Origin: Methanolobus bombayensis
Lineage (GTDB): Archaea > Halobacteriota > Methanosarcinia > Methanosarcinales > Methanosarcinaceae
Direction of reading: 5' to 3'
Length of the DNA stretch: 64,000 bases
Assembly (NCBI RefSeq): GCF_017873415.1
Contig: NZ_JAGGKD010000008.1
Location: forward strand, 1 to 64,000
A model generated the notes under the pieces. It saw only the letters and a program-made list of their open reading frames with translations. It ran no database searches and was not told the DNA's origin. This document shows positions 37,767 to 47,278 of this stretch, piece by piece; positions within the stretch are counted from its first letter, which is position 1; each line of letters opens with the position of its first letter. The position numbers were made by a program, and so were the translations under genes.

Positions 37767-38455
37767 GCCTCAGCCCCCTGCTTATCACTTTCAAGTGGTT
37801 GCTTTTCCCAGTATTCAAGAGCATCCTGATGACTTTTGATCCTGTTTTCCAGCCATTTGTACCTGGGCTCGATCTCTTTGATATTTTCTTCACTTGAAGA
37901 TACTTTGTCACTGTAAACTTCTTCTGAGCTGTCAATGGAACTAAGTTCTATTTTTGAATTTATTGCATCTTTTATCCTGTTAGAGATATTTGCAAGACGG
38001 TCTTCAATTCCCGATACTTTTGAACCAAGTGAAGTAATGTTCTGCACAATCTCATCTACTTGCTTTTGCTCATCTTCAGGAGCCAGTGAACCCTTGACCT
38101 TTCCAAGCCTTTCTTTTATCTGGGTAACTTCCCTGGAAATATCACTGTCAGATGCTGAATCTACGAGCTCATCAAGCAACTTTTCAGCCTGATGATAGAA
38201 CAATTGTCTCTTTTCAGCAAGTATCTCTATTTTTTCCTGAGCTTCAACTTTGTTCTTGTTTGAAGTATCTATATTCTCCTGAAGTTCTTTCATTTTATTG
38301 TCCAGCTCATTGAATTCGGCAGTATATTCAGCAATGTATTTTTTGTGTTTCTGCACAACTCCTTCAATAAGCTCTTTCCTGTCATAGGTATGTGGTGCAT
38401 TGTTACTCGCACCCTGATCCACCGTATCGTTATTCATAACTATACCTCGTAGCAA
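37763..38455 (-). CDS. Second archaeal coiled-coil protein, 230 residues
   Basis: Heptad-rich segments at 25-75 and 110-200; the rest is charged and probably disordered. Its N-terminus (MLRGIVMNNDTVDQGASNN) contains a second ATG at codon 7 that may be the real start. It follows the DUF424 gene directly and overlaps the next coiled-coil gene by four bases. Together with mcm upstream this forms a four-gene, same-strand group. Function unknown; a structural partner of the 307-residue protein is a plausible inference. Confidence 0.75.
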   Translation of the reverse strand: MLRGIVMNNDTVDQGASNNAPHTYDRKELIEGVVQKHKKYIAEYTAEFNELDNKMKELQENIDTSNKNKVEAQEKIEILAEKRQLFYHQAEKLLDELVDSASDSDISREVTQIKERLGKVKGSLAPEDEQKQVDEIVQNITSLGSKVSGIEDRLANISNRIKDAINSKIELSSIDSSEEVYSDKVSSSEENIKEIEPRYKWLENRIKSHQDALEYWEKQPLESDKQGAEA

Positions 38456-38746
38456 TTATATCCGGAATATCTGGGCATGTGCTACTTCATTAATGATCTT
38501 TACATTTTCTTTATCTACAACCCCACATTCAATGGCACAGGATACTGACTTTTCACCAAAGATATTAACGTTGCCAGCTGTTGAAAGGATATCAATTGCC
38601 TCTTCTCTGGATATCAGTTCTCCTTTGTAGAATTCTTCAGATATAGTAACATTTATGTTACCTTCTTTAAGTGTCTTTCCAATTAATTCTTTGTCACAGA
38701 GAGCAACAATGGTATTATCACCGGATTTATGAATCTTCAGATACAT
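38456..38746 (-). CDS. DUF424 family protein
   Basis: 96 residues matching the archaeal DUF424 family: MYLKIHKSGDNTIVALCDKE start, LIGKTLKEGNINVTISEEFY, then the helix ISREEAIDILSTAGNVNIFG and ending INEVAHAQIFRI. The family is small, archaea-specific and uncharacterised. It lies 19 bp downstream of mcm on the same strand, and abuts the next coiled-coil gene. Confidence 0.88.
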   Translation of the reverse strand: MYLKIHKSGDNTIVALCDKELIGKTLKEGNINVTISEEFYKGELISREEAIDILSTAGNVNIFGEKSVSCAIECGVVDKENVKIINEVAHAQIFRI

Positions 38747-38765
38747 GGGACCATTCCATTTGGTT

Positions 38766-40856
38766 CTATACTACTTTAACATGTTCTTTGTCGGGTTTAA
38801 TGAGGTCACCGGAGCGTCTCATGCGTGCAATCAGATCCTCTGCATGTTGCCTGTCTATCTGTTGGTTCTGAGCTTCTGCATAGACTTCCTCAAGTGGGGC
38901 TTTTCCACCGGGATGTTTTTCTCCGACTGATTTTATGATATCTTTTATGATTTTTATCCTGTCTCTCTGACTCTTACTTGTACCGGAGGCAATAACATCA
39001 ACATCAAATGCACCTGTGTCCGGATCAACTCCAACCTGTCTCAGGCAGGAATATACAATTCTTGTTGTCCTTTTAGCATCGTCAAGGGTTGCAACGTTAC
39101 TGAGCCTCAGTCGTGCACTGGCTTCCGCAAGTCTTACAAGGGCTTCAAGCTGACGTGCTGTAACAGGGACCGGTGCATCTTTTCCATCTCCCATTCTTCT
39201 CATGTCCATGTAGAATTTTACAAGATGGTCACGTGCATCGTCTTCCATGACAGGGAAAATATTTCTCCTGGAATATGCAACATATTTTCTTAAGAAATCC
39301 GGATTTATCACAGGTCTGATAACTTCCATATGATTTTCGACCTGTTCCTGAGTGACATTACTGGTTGGCAGATTCTTACGCTGTTCTGAAAGTTCACCTG
39401 CATAGTGTGATTTGAGGATGTGCTTTGCTATTTTAGAGTCCATGTCCTCATTTGGAGTATCAAGAAGAACGAATATCATATCAAACCTTGAAATGAGGGC
39501 TGGTGGCATGTTAATTTGTTGAGCTATGCCTTCATATCTGTCAAAACGTCCGTATTTCGGGTTGGCAGCACCAAGCAGGGCACAACGGGATTTTAGTGTG
39601 GCAAGAATACCTGCTTTTGCAACACTGATGGTCTGCTGTTCCATTGCTTCGTGGAGTGCACTCTTATCTTCAGTGCTCATCTTATCCATTTCATCCACCG
39701 CGGCAATACCCATATCTGCCATTACAAGTGCACCGGCTTCCAGTGTCCAGCGGCCGTCTCCCAGTTCATCACGCACGGCTGCAGCGGTAAGACCACTTGA
39801 TGATGCGCTTTTACCGGATGCGAAAACACCTCTTGGTGATAGTTTGACCATGTACCTCAGCAACTGACTTTTAGCAACACCCGGGTCACCCATAAAGAGC
39901 ATATGAATGTCACCGCGTACTCTTGAGCCATCCGGCAGGTGCTTGGCAACACCGGAGAACAACTGAAGTGAAAGTGCTTCTTTCACATCATCATAACCAT
40001 AAATTGAAGGAGCTATGGATCCGATAACTTTCTGGTATATCTCAGGATCCTTTCCAAGAGTAAGTATCTCTTCCTCTTCTTCAGGACTAATCTCAAGCTC
40101 GTCGAACTCCAGATCCATATATTCGATAGAATTTGCGTGCAGGACAAGATCATAGAAAGGAGATTTTCCTTCCCTTGTGGTTCTCTGGTGAGAGCGGAGC
40201 ACTCCATTGATAATCACGCGGTCACCGGGTTTCACTATACCTGCAAGGTCATCTTCAATATCAACATCAAGACTCTGTGGCTGTGAACCACCTTTGAGGT
40301 TCTCAGGTGATTCCTGTATCTGAAGTTTCTGGGCATCAACAAAAACAGATTGATTTACAACTATCTTAAATGGCCCCTTCCTTCCACATGTCTCGTTTTC
40401 ACATTCCACGGGTTCTACAAATTTTATTTCATTTTGGGGAACCATAGTTACATGTTCACAACGAAGACACTGGAAAGCAGCATTAAGAACTTTCGGGCGA
40501 ACCTCCGTTGCCTTACGTATCATACCTTCAATTGCAACGAACTGCAGGAGATGTTTGCTGCGTAGATCACGGTTCGGTATCTTATTTGGTATCTTTACGA
40601 AGCGAACTTTTGCGTCAATAAGGGTCTTTTCAACCGGAAGATCGATCTGTTGAAGTGCATTATCAGAACTTGGCAATACCTCATCAGGGTTTACAAGCAG
40701 CTCGTTTGCAATCTCCCTGTCAAAAACATCAAGGTCATAGAAATCAACTTCAAGACTACGCTGATCGGGATAGTTATTAGCAAGCTGTAGAATATCATCC
40801 CAATAGTACTTTTTAAGGAACACTATGAATTTTTCGTCCCATTTACCTTCAGTCAT
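38766..40856 (-). CDS. mcm: MCM replicative DNA helicase
   Basis: 696 residues. The N-terminal domain carries a zinc site (CLRCEH and CENETCGRK), followed by the OB region with DLAGIVKPGDRVIINGVL. The AAA+ domain has Walker A GDPGVAKSQLL, Walker B IAAVDEMDKM, sensor region GAANPKYGRFD and arginine finger SRFDMIFVLLD. A winged helix closes the C-terminus (GKAPLEEVYAEAQNQ). It forms the hexameric replicative helicase and moves 3'-5'. Length and motif order are normal. It heads a same-strand group with DUF424 and two coiled-coil genes. Confidence 0.97.
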   Translation of the reverse strand: MTEGKWDEKFIVFLKKYYWDDILQLANNYPDQRSLEVDFYDLDVFDREIANELLVNPDEVLPSSDNALQQIDLPVEKTLIDAKVRFVKIPNKIPNRDLRSKHLLQFVAIEGMIRKATEVRPKVLNAAFQCLRCEHVTMVPQNEIKFVEPVECENETCGRKGPFKIVVNQSVFVDAQKLQIQESPENLKGGSQPQSLDVDIEDDLAGIVKPGDRVIINGVLRSHQRTTREGKSPFYDLVLHANSIEYMDLEFDELEISPEEEEEILTLGKDPEIYQKVIGSIAPSIYGYDDVKEALSLQLFSGVAKHLPDGSRVRGDIHMLFMGDPGVAKSQLLRYMVKLSPRGVFASGKSASSSGLTAAAVRDELGDGRWTLEAGALVMADMGIAAVDEMDKMSTEDKSALHEAMEQQTISVAKAGILATLKSRCALLGAANPKYGRFDRYEGIAQQINMPPALISRFDMIFVLLDTPNEDMDSKIAKHILKSHYAGELSEQRKNLPTSNVTQEQVENHMEVIRPVINPDFLRKYVAYSRRNIFPVMEDDARDHLVKFYMDMRRMGDGKDAPVPVTARQLEALVRLAEASARLRLSNVATLDDAKRTTRIVYSCLRQVGVDPDTGAFDVDVIASGTSKSQRDRIKIIKDIIKSVGEKHPGGKAPLEEVYAEAQNQQIDRQHAEDLIARMRRSGDLIKPDKEHVKVV

Positions 40857-40940
40857 GTTTACACAATAATTAATTAAAAATCGTTTAGGAATGCAACATG
40901 GGTTTCAAATGATATGAACATTTCGAAACATCCCTCACTG

Positions 40941-41672
40941 TCATTTCTCTTCATTTTCAAAAACATTAGAGTTTCCGTTTTCATTATTGCAGTTTCTCTG
41001 GATCTTTCTGATAATTCCTCTAAGTGTCTGGACTTCACGGGGCATAAGACATGCTCTTCCGAATATCCTTTTTAGCATAAGATCTGTCTTTTCTTTTTTG
41101 TGTTCGGGATAATCAATATCATCCAGAAGTTCTGACAAATGGCCATACAGGAGCCTGATGTCAAATGGATCAGCTAATGGTGTTTCTCCGGATTTGATTG
41201 AACTGAATTCGTAGAGAACAACCGTAACTGCGTGAGAAAGGTTCATGACCGGATAAACTTCAGATGTAGGGATTGTCATGATCATGTCACATTTTTTGAG
41301 TTCCTCTCTGGTAAAGCCGTTGTCTTCCCTGCCAAAGAGAACTGCTACTTTTCCATCTACCCCGCTAAGACGTTCTTTCATCTCCTCAGGGGTATAACCA
41401 GGTACACGCAGATGCAGATCAAATCTAGAACCTGCTATACCTGTTGTACCTATTATAATACTGCAGTCTTCAATAGCTTCTTCTAAAGTGGAGACTATCT
41501 TTGCGTTTTCCAGCAGATCCCTTGCATGAGAAGACATTGCCCTTGCCTCTCCCTCAAGCTTACAGGGATTAACAAGTACAAGGTCAGAGAAACCAAAATT
41601 CTTCATTGCTCTTGTAACAGAACCTACATTTCCCTGATATAGAGGTTCTACGAGTACTATTCTTAGGTTCAT
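40941..41672 (-). CDS. trmJ: TrmJ-type SpoU tRNA 2'-O-methyltransferase
   Basis: 243 residues. The SPOUT trefoil-knot motifs are clear: LVEPLYQGNVGSVTRAMKNF (motif 1), FGREDNGFTREELKKCD (motif 2) and PVMNLSHAVTVVLYE (motif 3). A C-terminal helical extension (DLMLKRIFGRACLMPREVQT) is typical of TrmJ, which methylates position 32 of tRNA. It is separated by 85 bp from mcm and is upstream of it on the same strand. Confidence 0.88.
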   Translation of the reverse strand: MNLRIVLVEPLYQGNVGSVTRAMKNFGFSDLVLVNPCKLEGEARAMSSHARDLLENAKIVSTLEEAIEDCSIIIGTTGIAGSRFDLHLRVPGYTPEEMKERLSGVDGKVAVLFGREDNGFTREELKKCDMIMTIPTSEVYPVMNLSHAVTVVLYEFSSIKSGETPLADPFDIRLLYGHLSELLDDIDYPEHKKEKTDLMLKRIFGRACLMPREVQTLRGIIRKIQRNCNNENGNSNVFENEEK

Positions 41673-41931
41673 TTATCAAGACAACCTATTGCTTCTTTTT
41701 GTTTTTTAGGTTCTAAAGCATGTGACGGCATATAAGGTTAATTAATTATTGCTCATCAATTGTGTGGGAATTTGGCACAACAATACGCCTACTGATATAG
41801 ATTTTGTTGATGACAATCTTTAAATAATATCGGCGCTACAATCATGCAAACCAAACTGGTTACTTTAGAGTAAAGAACAGTTTATCTTTATAATAATTAT
41901 GAGTTTATAATAATATCAGGAGAAGAAAAAT

Positions 41932-42723
41932 ATGGATTATTTTGCAGGTGTAACCGATGCACTAAGGGTGACCTTTGTGCAGATGATGCTCATTTCCGCT
42001 CTTGCCATGGGTATTTTCGTTGTAGGAATGTACATGAACTTAAAGAAATGGGGTATGGGCTCCACAGGATATGGAGACACTCCTTCTAAAAGTATATTAG
42101 CATTCCCTAAAATGCTTATGTACCAGATGAATGAGCATGCACACGTTCACAATCAGTCCGTTCTTGAAACATTCGTTCTTGACATCCTTTTCCAGAGAAG
42201 GATTCTGAGAAGAAGTCCCCTCAGATGGTTTATGCACTTCACCATTTTTGTTGGCTGGATGACCCTTTTTGCGCTTTCATTTGCAATGTTCTTTGTTGAA
42301 ATGGTCCACATGATCGGTGAGAAGGTAGGATATGCACATTCCCTTCCGGAATTCATGTATCCCGAAATCTTCAGAGAGCTCCTTGCAGTACCAAACGACA
42401 TATTCAGTTACATTTTGCTCGTAGGTATCATTATTGCAATCTACAGAAGGCTCTTTGTTGCAAAGGTAAGAGAAGCAACTATAGCATACGATTCTATTCT
42501 TCTTATCGGACTTACTATCATTACAATCTCAGGATTTGTTGCTGATGGTATCAGAACAGGAAGGTTCTGGGGATTCGGAATTGACGCTGAAATCGCACCA
42601 CCAATGGCGCTTTTCCACGTAGTTATCTCACTTCTGTTCTGTATAGCATATATCCCGTTCAGTAAGTATATACATGTGATAGCAATTCCACTTGCACTCC
42701 TTGCAAACAAGGGAGGAGAATAA
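41932..42723 (+). CDS. hdrE: Heterodisulfide reductase subunit E (cytochrome b)
   Basis: 263 residues with five membrane helices and several helix-borne histidines (for example [12 protein letters not shown] and [11 protein letters not shown]) that would ligate two b hemes. HdrE receives electrons from methanophenazine and passes them to HdrD for CoM-S-S-CoB reduction, conserving energy at the membrane. An AGGAG ribosome site precedes the ATG, and TATA-like tracts near 41819 and 41888 lie in the upstream gap. hdrD starts one base after its stop codon region. Confidence 0.95.
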   Translation: MDYFAGVTDALRVTFVQMMLISALAMGIFVVGMYMNLKKWGMGSTGYGDTPSKSILAFPKMLMYQMNEHAHVHNQSVLETFVLDILFQRRILRRSPLRWFMHFTIFVGWMTLFALSFAMFFVEMVHMIGEKVGYAHSLPEFMYPEIFRELLAVPNDIFSYILLVGIIIAIYRRLFVAKVREATIAYDSILLIGLTIITISGFVADGIRTGRFWGFGIDAEIAPPMALFHVVISLLFCIAYIPFSKYIHVIAIPLALLANKGGE

Positions 42724-42724
42724 A

Positions 42725-43969
42725 ATGGCAAAACGTGAACCTTCTATTAATACAGAGAACTTTACAGCAGTCCAGCTTATGGAACTTGACTCATGTAGTC
42801 GCTGTGGCGAATGTGTGGACTGGTGTCCGACATATGATGCATCAGGAAAAGATCCGGGACTTGCACCAAGAGATAAGATCCTCAGATGGAGGGAATACAT
42901 GAACAAGTCCTACGGACTTCGTGCAAAACTCTTCGGTCCAAAAGAGATTCCTGAGGAAGAAATCGAGCAGTTCAAGGATGATGTATACGGCTGTACAACC
43001 TGTGGTATGTGTGCAACGGTCTGTGAATCCGCGATCAATACTGTGGAACTCTGGGAATCCATGCGTGCAAACCTTGTAAAGCGTGGAAATGGTCCATTTG
43101 GTAAGCAAGGGGCATTCCTTAAACTCATCGGCGAATACAAGAACCCATACATGGCTGACAACAAAGACAGGACCAACTGGTTCCCTGAAGATGTTAAGAT
43201 CGAGGATAAAGCAGAAGTTCTTTACTTCGGAGGATGTACCGCAGAACTCAGGCAGAGAAAACTTGCACTTGCAACTGCACGTGTACTCAACAAGCTTGGA
43301 ATTAAGTTCACAATGCTTGGTGAAGATGAGATCTGCTGTGGTTCAGCACTTATCAGAACAGGTCAGTATTATGTAAATGACGTTGCAAAGGTAAATGCAC
43401 AGAAGAACATCGACAACATTGTAGCAAAGGGTGCAAAGACCGTGCTTTACGCATGTGCAGGATGTTACAGAGCTTCGATCATTGACTGGCCCCGACTCAC
43501 AGGAAAAGAACTTCCTTTCAAGGTTGTTCATATTACTGAGTTCCTGCAGGATCTTATAGAGAAAGGTGAGATCAAGTGGGAGAAGTCCATAGACAAGAAG
43601 GTCACATACCATGACCCATGCCACATGGGACGTCACGTAGGTGTCTTCGAACCACCAAGGGCTGTCCTTGAGGCAATTCCTGGAATCGAGTTCATAGAGA
43701 TGGATAGAATAAAAGATAATCAACGCTGCTGTGGAGCAGGTGGTGGTGTGAAAGCAGGTATTCCTGACCTTGCACTCGGTGTTGCTTCAACCCGTGTTGA
43801 AGATGCACTGGCAACAAATGCAGATCTTCTTTCAAGTGCATGCCCGTTCTGTAAGAGGAACCTAAGTGATGGAAGAGACGCAATTGGTGCAAAGGAACTT
43901 GAGGTTGAGGATGTCATTGTTTTGACAGCAGAAGCAATGGGAATCGACCTAAGTGACACACCAGAGTGA
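42725..43969 (+). CDS. hdrD: Heterodisulfide reductase subunit D
   Basis: 414 residues from the ATG at 42725, which has GGAGGAG just upstream; a start at 42692 inside hdrE is rejected. Two [4Fe-4S] sites, [12 protein letters not shown] and [12 protein letters not shown], are followed by two CCG domains: GGCTAEL, ICCGSAL, ACAGCYR and [23 protein letters not shown], which hold the active-site noncubane clusters. HdrD reduces the heterodisulfide CoM-S-S-CoB. A terminator hairpin overlaps its stop codon. Confidence 0.96.
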   Translation: MAKREPSINTENFTAVQLMELDSCSRCGECVDWCPTYDASGKDPGLAPRDKILRWREYMNKSYGLRAKLFGPKEIPEEEIEQFKDDVYGCTTCGMCATVCESAINTVELWESMRANLVKRGNGPFGKQGAFLKLIGEYKNPYMADNKDRTNWFPEDVKIEDKAEVLYFGGCTAELRQRKLALATARVLNKLGIKFTMLGEDEICCGSALIRTGQYYVNDVAKVNAQKNIDNIVAKGAKTVLYACAGCYRASIIDWPRLTGKELPFKVVHITEFLQDLIEKGEIKWEKSIDKKVTYHDPCHMGRHVGVFEPPRAVLEAIPGIEFIEMDRIKDNQRCCGAGGGVKAGIPDLALGVASTRVEDALATNADLLSSACPFCKRNLSDGRDAIGAKELEVEDVIVLTAEAMGIDLSDTPE

Positions 43970-43997
43970 TTAAATCACTCTTCTTTTTTTATTTTTA
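43964..43997 (+). terminator. hdrED terminator hairpin
   Basis: GAGTGAT (43964-43970) and ATCACTC (43974-43980) form a 7-bp stem with a TAA loop, followed by ttctttttttattttta. The hairpin overlaps the hdrD stop codon. Confidence 0.7.
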
Positions 43998-44038
43998 GGG
44001 TAAACTGAATATACTTATTCGTACAATTTACTTCTCTC

Positions 44039-44677
44039 ATGCAAATCCCTTATGAATTACTTGGAAAAGTCTTTATTCTTATATTTGTGACTGCACTTGT
44101 AGTGTTATCAATAGCATTATTGGTTGGAGCTTACAGTTTTAAGAATCACAAAATATTATTTCCAAATTTTGTTCTTTTCATTCTTTATCTGTTCTATGGG
44201 CCTGCAAAATGGATTTGCAGGGTGTTCGGTATAAAAGATACACTTGTAGATGAGATTCTCGTAGAGGTTCGTAATGCAGTGATGCTCGAACAATTCAAAG
44301 AGATTAAGAATGGAAGGGTCGTATTCCTTCCTCAATGTCTCAGACATCCAAATTGCAAAGCTCGTTGTGACCCATTAATAGGATATGAATGCAAATTGTG
44401 TGGCCTGTGTGATATCGGAACTATATGTAAAGCTGCCAAAGAGCGGGGATTTGAAGTTTATGTTATTCCCGGTGGTAGTTTTGTAAAGAAGATCATCAAA
44501 GCACACCGGCCTGAAAGTTGTATCGGTGTAGCTTGTTATCCCGAACTCGCAGAATCCATGCAAGGTGCATCACCTTTTATGGTTGTACAGGGCGTTTCAC
44601 TGCTCCAGGATGGATGCTACAATACTAAAGTAGATGTGGATGAGGTCATAAGAAAGATGGAGGAATGTGATGTATAG
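44039..44677 (+). CDS. DUF116 membrane protein, first copy
   Basis: 212 residues. Two hydrophobic N-terminal helices (about 8-32 and 40-58) lead to a soluble DUF116 domain with conserved cysteines: PQCLRHPNCKARCD, CKLCGLCDIGTIC, then PGGSFVKKIIKAHRPESCIGVACYPEL and LLQDGCYNTKVD. The cysteine pattern suggests metal or Fe-S binding. Family function unknown; in several archaea and bacteria it is linked to cobamide or lipoate-like genes only loosely. It is followed, with a short overlap, by a second DUF116 gene. Confidence 0.87.
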   Translation: MQIPYELLGKVFILIFVTALVVLSIALLVGAYSFKNHKILFPNFVLFILYLFYGPAKWICRVFGIKDTLVDEILVEVRNAVMLEQFKEIKNGRVVFLPQCLRHPNCKARCDPLIGYECKLCGLCDIGTICKAAKERGFEVYVIPGGSFVKKIIKAHRPESCIGVACYPELAESMQGASPFMVVQGVSLLQDGCYNTKVDVDEVIRKMEECDV

Positions 44678-45290
44678 GACAATCGGATTATTGGTAACCA
44701 TTGTTTTACTAGTATCCTTTATACTTGCAGTTCTTGCATTGGCTGTAAGCCGTATAAGTCTTAACAGGCATGTGTGGCTGGCAGGATTCTTTGCAGGTGT
44801 ACTTGATTTTTTTTACATGCCTCTGAAATATTTCTTCTTCAAATTTTCCGATCCGAGGATACTTGACAAATGGATGGTTTCCCTGAAAAACATAGCTAAC
44901 AGGAACGCTTTCAAAAAGTCTAAAAGACGTATGATCATAGCTCCTCATTGCATGCGTTCCATGGATTGCCCGGCTTCTTCCAAAAGAACGGGAATCCAAT
45001 GTGTTGCTTGTGGTAAATGTGTTTTCAGTAAATTGAAAAAAGATGCTCCAAAATACGGATATGATCTTTACATTGTCACGGGTTCATCTTTCGTGAAACA
45101 TGTTATTAAAGAAAAGAATTATGATGCAGCTTTGTTAGTTGCATGTGATTACGAGTTAAATAAGGTTATGATGGGGCTTAAAGGCAAGAATATTGTGACA
45201 TATGGTGTCCCAATGCTTAATGATGGATGTTTTAATACAGAAGTCGATTATGAGAAAGTACTCGAAACGCTGGAAATGCTCTCAAGCTAA
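44670..45290 (+). CDS. DUF116 membrane protein, second copy
   Basis: 206 residues from the ATG at 44670 (GGAGGAA upstream; a GTG three bases earlier is also possible). Two N-terminal helices, then the DUF116 domain with PHCMRSMDCPASSKRTGIQC, CVACGKCVFSK, VTGSSFVKHVIKEKNYDAAL and LNDGCFNTEVDYEKVLETL. It overlaps the first copy and is clearly its paralogue (same order of cysteines), though the central C-x-x-C cluster is slightly different. A TnpB element begins ten bases after its stop. Confidence 0.87.
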   Translation: MYRTIGLLVTIVLLVSFILAVLALAVSRISLNRHVWLAGFFAGVLDFFYMPLKYFFFKFSDPRILDKWMVSLKNIANRNAFKKSKRRMIIAPHCMRSMDCPASSKRTGIQCVACGKCVFSKLKKDAPKYGYDLYIVTGSSFVKHVIKEKNYDAALLVACDYELNKVMMGLKGKNIVTYGVPMLNDGCFNTEVDYEKVLETLEMLSS

Positions 45291-45299
45291 TTGCAAAAG

Positions 45300-46697
45300 G
45301 TGAACTACCACCAGATAAATCCGGTGGCTTCCTGCTCAATAGTAGTTGTCTACTAAGTATCAACAGGCTCTTCCTGCAGTTCCTGCAGTGCTTAAGTTAT
45401 TCAATGCAATTTGTTTGATATTGAGACTTGCGTTTATGTCTCTATCATGTAATGTCTTGCATGAAGGACATTTCCACTCTCTTATGTCAAGAGTAAGATC
45501 ATCCTTCTTATATCCACAAACATTACAGAGTTTTGATGATGCGTGAAACCTACCTATTTGAAGAATGGTCTTACCATACCATTCTGCTTTGTAAGTAAGT
45601 TTCCTTATGAATTCAGACCATCCAACATCGCTGATTGCTTGAGCTAGATTATGATTTTTGACCATTCCTTTGACATTAAGATCCTCAATTCCGATTGCTT
45701 GGTTTTCGCTAATTATCTTCATGGATATCTTATGCTGGAAGTCATTTCTTTGGTTTGATATTAATTGATGTTGTTTTGCTAATTTCATTACTGCTTTTTT
45801 TCTGTTTTTAGAACCTTTCTTCATCCTGCTAACATCTTTCTGCAGTTTCTTCAATCTATCAAGAGATGTCTTCAGAAACCTTGGATTTTCAATTATCTCT
45901 CCGGTTGAGAGAACAGCAAATGATTTGAGACCTATATCTATTCCAATTGTTGTGTTTTCATCGAATTCAACACGTTTTGGATTGAGTACATGGTCATCTA
46001 TCAGGATGCTTACATGATACCTTCCAGCTGATGTTCTGGAAACAGTTAAGGTCTTAAGGATATCGAACTTCTTGTTAAGTTTCTGGTCAAGGATAAGTTC
46101 TCCGTTGACTTCCTTTGTAACAAGTTCATTCTCAATGAACTCTTTGTCTAAGAAATCCCTATGAAGAACTATCTTTATCCATCCTATTTTTGGAAGATAT
46201 ATTTTCGATGAGGTTAAATTGATTTGATAATTCTGAGGAACTTGAAATGAGAAAATGTTGTCCTTCTTACTTTTCCTTGTAGGATATGCTCCATTTCCTT
46301 CAAAGAAGTTCTTGAATCCAGTTAACAAGTTCCTGTTAGCCTGTTGCAATGATTGTGAGTTTAGATCTTTCATCCATGGATGAAGCTCTTTAAGAGATGT
46401 CAGATTGTTGTTCAGGTCAATCTCACTAATGTTGATCTTGAACTTAGAATACATAAGATTCTTGATGAAAAGTGACCGATTGTAGATGAATCGAGTTCCT
46501 CCGAAATGTTGCTCTAAAAGAGAACATTGCTCTTTGTTTGGATAGATTCGGTATCTATAACCTCTTTTCATTGTAATCACTATTCAAAACAGTTAGTTTA
46601 GCAAGATGTTGTATGTTTGCATAGAATATATGCCTTTTTTTGTTGTGGACGCAATTCATCCACCCCTTGAAATGGGTGGTCTTCTTGCTCCTTAAGG
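45300..46697 (-). mobile_element. TnpB-only element, 1398 bp, copy B
   Basis: Direct-repeat partner of 35407-36804, same length and orientation. Ends at GTGAACTACC (45300) and before ATAAA (46698-46702; TTTAT on the minus strand). Hairpins of CCACC/GGTGG type lie near both ends. The presumed guide outside the element is the minus-strand sequence from 45299 leftwards, starting CTTTTGCAATTAGC. The central third of the element differs from copy A while both flanks are almost identical. Confidence 0.85.
45360..46580 (-). CDS. tnpB: TnpB, RNA-guided nuclease, copy B
   Basis: 406 residues with all nuclease residues intact: GIDIGLKSFAVL, IGIEDLNVKGM, HDRDINASLNI, and zinc ribbon CNVCGYKK...CPSCK. 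Residues about 200-275 differ at many positions from copy A, whereas the remainder is almost identical, giving a mosaic look. Confidence 0.93.
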   Translation of the reverse strand: MITMKRGYRYRIYPNKEQCSLLEQHFGGTRFIYNRSLFIKNLMYSKFKINISEIDLNNNLTSLKELHPWMKDLNSQSLQQANRNLLTGFKNFFEGNGAYPTRKSKKDNIFSFQVPQNYQINLTSSKIYLPKIGWIKIVLHRDFLDKEFIENELVTKEVNGELILDQKLNKKFDILKTLTVSRTSAGRYHVSILIDDHVLNPKRVEFDENTTIGIDIGLKSFAVLSTGEIIENPRFLKTSLDRLKKLQKDVSRMKKGSKNRKKAVMKLAKQHQLISNQRNDFQHKISMKIISENQAIGIEDLNVKGMVKNHNLAQAISDVGWSEFIRKLTYKAEWYGKTILQIGRFHASSKLCNVCGYKKDDLTLDIREWKCPSCKTLHDRDINASLNIKQIALNNLSTAGTAGRAC

Positions 46698-46734
46698 ATA
46701 AAGTTTTTGTACTTTTTTTATTGTTCTCTATGGA

Positions 46735-47124
46735 ATTGAGTGAGGAGAGTAAGCTCCCTTCTGTTGATGCAATACATTCATCCCGATCTGGCAGGATGAT
46801 GTGCTCATTAGAGCTGCATTGACGGCATTCGGCTACGCGTCCATAAACTTCGGGAATGGTCTAAACAACCATTGCCCCCTACTTCTGACTTGCACCCACG
46901 AGGATTCGCCGTTCCATCCGCATTCCATGCGATCTCAACTTTTCAGCATCATTGCATTAACATGGTGCGATATCGTTTCTGTGCCAGCATGTGCAGAGCA
47001 CATGAGTTGCAAAGCAACTGCCCGGGCTCTCGCCCGATACCCTTTACAGGTATTCGTGTGTTTAGAAGGTGGGGAGACTTTCCTCAGGTCAAATGACCCG
47101 GCGGCCGTCCTTCCTCTCTCAGTG
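46735..47124 (-). ncRNA. rnpB: RNase P RNA (archaeal type A)
   Basis: On the minus strand the region carries the conserved RNase P blocks in order: GAGGAAAGTC (CR-I) near the 5' end, ACAGAAAC after a GC-rich hairpin region, GGTGCAAGTCAGAAGTAGGG (CR-II/III, matching GAGCAAGGCCAAAUAGG), and ACAGAAGGGAGCTTAC (CR-V) near the 3' end. P1 can pair TGAG-AGAG near 47118 with CTCT-C-CTCA near 46740. A TATA-like tract GCTATATATTA lies at about 47142-47152, placing the start near 47120. The GC content is well above the surroundings. The 5' and 3' ends are approximate. Confidence 0.88.
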
Positions 47125-47278
47125 ATTGAGATGAAATCAAATAATATATAGCTTATGATAAATACTGAAATCTTTAAATGCCTTTTTAATTTCATATGAC
47201 ATTACAATTTTACAAACCATCTTAAAATAATTAGGTGTAAATCATAACATTTATTTACAATCTAATTAAACAACTAAG

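Noticed and set aside
42692-42724. Longer start for hdrD
   Set aside because: It lies inside hdrE, lacks a ribosome site and adds residues not seen in HdrD; the ATG at 42725 follows GGAGGAG.
46801-47195. Open frames on both strands across 46.8-47.2 kb
   Set aside because: The region is the RNase P RNA gene on the minus strand; the frames have no family match and arise from the GC-rich structured RNA.
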